Origin: Opitutia bacterium
GTDB lineage: Bacteria > Verrucomicrobiota > Verrucomicrobiia > Opitutales > UBA953
Length of the DNA stretch: 14,673 bases
NCBI GenBank assembly: GCA_947463395.1
Contig: CANHRV010000019.1
Coordinates: 1-14,673 of the forward strand
Reading direction: 5' to 3'
Positions 13,857 through 14,673 of this stretch are shown one piece after another; position 1 is the stretch's first letter; each line of letters begins with the position of its first letter. Both the position numbers and the translations under genes were made by a program. The notes beneath the pieces are model-generated. The model saw only the letters and a program-made list of their open reading frames with translations, ran no database searches and was not told where the DNA came from.

Positions 13857-14329
13857 CAGCTGCTTCCCCTCCACGTCCGACTCGATTGCGCACGCTCAAT
13901 GCGATGCTGGCTAGTCTCGCTGGCTCAGGACCGCAACTCCGTCGCGATGTTGATGCGGTGGTGCGTATGTTTGAATCGGATGAACAGTCCGCCTCGGGTC
14001 TCGATGCTCAGGGATTGGCTCGAGCTGCCACGCAAATGCTCAGTTTGCTCACGACCGAACAGAGTCTGCCGACCATCACGGTTCTTGATTACCGCTCCGA
14101 CCCGTTTGACCCCCTTTGGGCAGCCGAGCGTTTACAATCCGCCCTCGCCAATGCTGGCGATGCTTCGGATATCTTGCTTTGGGTGGTCGGCTTGCAGGAT
14201 CAGTTTCTCTATGGTCAACGTTTTCGTTCTTCGAAAAGTCGCTTGGCCTACGATGAAGCGGTCGAGGCCATCAATGCTCTCGCGGCGAAACTGACACATC
14301 ACCAACGCGTGACGGTCGTGGTGTTGTGA
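13853..14329 (+). CDS. Uncharacterised 158-aa protein in the nrdR operon
   Basis: I do not recognise this protein. It appears cytosolic: no signal peptide and no membrane segment. The N-terminal third is Arg/Ala-rich and helical (RLRTLNAMLASLAGSGPQL, then RDVDAVVRMFE). The middle is Gln/Leu-rich, and the C-terminal part has two hydrophobic beta-like strands (TITVLDYRSDPFDP, ILLWVVGLQDQ), a helix (YDEAVEAINALAAKL) and a final strand (RVTVVVL). The overlap with nrdR (GTGA), the strong Shine-Dalgarno and the HIT gene 5 bp downstream support a real, translationally coupled gene. The ending on a strand suggests a complete small alpha/beta fold, but no catalytic motif is visible. Confidence 0.75.
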   Translation: MTAASPPRPTRLRTLNAMLASLAGSGPQLRRDVDAVVRMFESDEQSASGLDAQGLARAATQMLSLLTTEQSLPTITVLDYRSDPFDPLWAAERLQSALANAGDASDILLWVVGLQDQFLYGQRFRSSKSRLAYDEAVEAINALAAKLTHHQRVTVVVL

Positions 14330-14334
14330 TTTTT

Positions 14335-14673
14335 ATGTCCACAGCCAAAACACTCTTTCAAAAAATTGCGGACGGAGAAATCCCCGCCAAACTAATTCAC
14401 CAAGATGAATGGTGTGTCGCCTTTCACGATATCGCCCCACAAGCACCTGTTCACGTGTTGGTTGTTCCCCGCAAACCTCTGCCACGTATCGCGGAGAGTT
14501 CAGTCGAGGATCAAGCACTCTTGGGTCATCTTTTGCTTACGGCACGTCGTTTAGCCGAACAATTGCCCTGCCAACGTGGTTATCGTTTGGTGATTAATAA
14601 TGGACCCGAGGGTGGGGAATCAGTGCCACACTTGCACATTCACCTCTTGGGTGGTCGTCCGATGCACTGGCCT
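14335..14673 (+). CDS. HIT-family (HINT-like) nucleotide hydrolase/transferase, 3' end cut by window
   Basis: 113 codons are open to the window edge with no stop. HIT proteins of the HINT branch hydrolyse nucleoside phosphoramidates and related AMP conjugates in the cytosol. Family features: TLFQKIADGEIPAKLIHQD (6-24), AFHDIAPQAPVHVLVVPRKP (29-48), and the histidine triad HLHIHLLGG with His99, His101 and His103 (His101 the expected nucleophile). GGRPMHWP usually lies at the very C-terminus, so only a few residues and the stop are probably missing. The ATG is 5 bp after the stop of the 158-aa gene, with no Shine-Dalgarno, so coupling is likely. Confidence 0.94.
   Translation, partial: MSTAKTLFQKIADGEIPAKLIHQDEWCVAFHDIAPQAPVHVLVVPRKPLPRIAESSVEDQALLGHLLLTARRLAEQLPCQRGYRLVINNGPEGGESVPHLHIHLLGGRPMHWP

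Noticed and set aside
1..14673. CRISPR array, prophage, IS element or toxin-antitoxin pair
   Set aside because: No regular direct-repeat array, transposase, integrase, terminal inverted repeats or small paired toxin/antitoxin frames were found; the genes are core housekeeping functions.

Overview
The window (about 14.7 kb, close to 50% GC by eye, densely coded) looks like core chromosome of a Gram-negative bacterium, probably a Verrucomicrobiota member, perhaps Opitutae. The best clues are a fused LpxC-FabZ lipid A enzyme followed by lpxA (a fusion known in Bacteroidota and in some Verrucomicrobiota), a GroEL tail ending in His/Asp residues instead of Gly-Gly-Met repeats, an atypical thymidine phosphorylase relative, and many start codons without a Shine-Dalgarno sequence. 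The lineage call is an inference. No phage, IS element, CRISPR array or resistance gene was seen.

Layout. Positions 1-722 (+) hold the end of a cation diffusion facilitator transporter. Convergent with it, with no intergenic base, is a minus-strand pair: an M29-type aminopeptidase (1823-2941) translationally coupled to an RluA-family pseudouridine synthase (723-1823). A small TPR protein (3025-3402, +) diverges from this pair. Next come groES (3601-3906) and groEL (3936-5561), closed by a strong terminator. A one-TM protein of unknown function (5669-6166, +) faces a tRNA-His gene (6208-6284, -) across a two-way hairpin. An RhlE-like RNA helicase (6440-7624) is followed 4 nt later by ribD (7629-8720). 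The thymidine-phosphorylase-like gene (8933-10267) ends at a bidirectional terminator. On the other side of it, on the minus strand, is the lipid A operon lpxC-fabZ (11098-12432) then lpxA (10316-11092).

A 392-bp AT-rich spacer (12433-12824) separates the lipid A operon from a rightward operon: pabA/trpG-type amidotransferase (12825-13388), nrdR (13392-13856), a 158-aa protein of unknown function (13853-14329, overlapping nrdR by 4 bp and preceded by the only textbook Shine-Dalgarno in the window), and a HIT-family protein (14335 to the window edge, probably lacking only its last few residues).

The genes serve translation and RNA upkeep (tRNA-His, pseudouridine synthase, helicase), protein folding (GroES/GroEL), cofactor synthesis (RibD, PabA), nucleotide control (NrdR, DeoA-like) and outer-membrane lipid A synthesis (LpxC-FabZ, LpxA). 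I found no clear new multi-gene system. The items most worth a second look are the DeoA-like protein with a rebuilt active-site loop, the scarcity of Shine-Dalgarno sequences, the helically phased TAAA motifs before groES, the repeated AATYGTTAAAAA motif before lpxC-fabZ, and the two unrecognised proteins.
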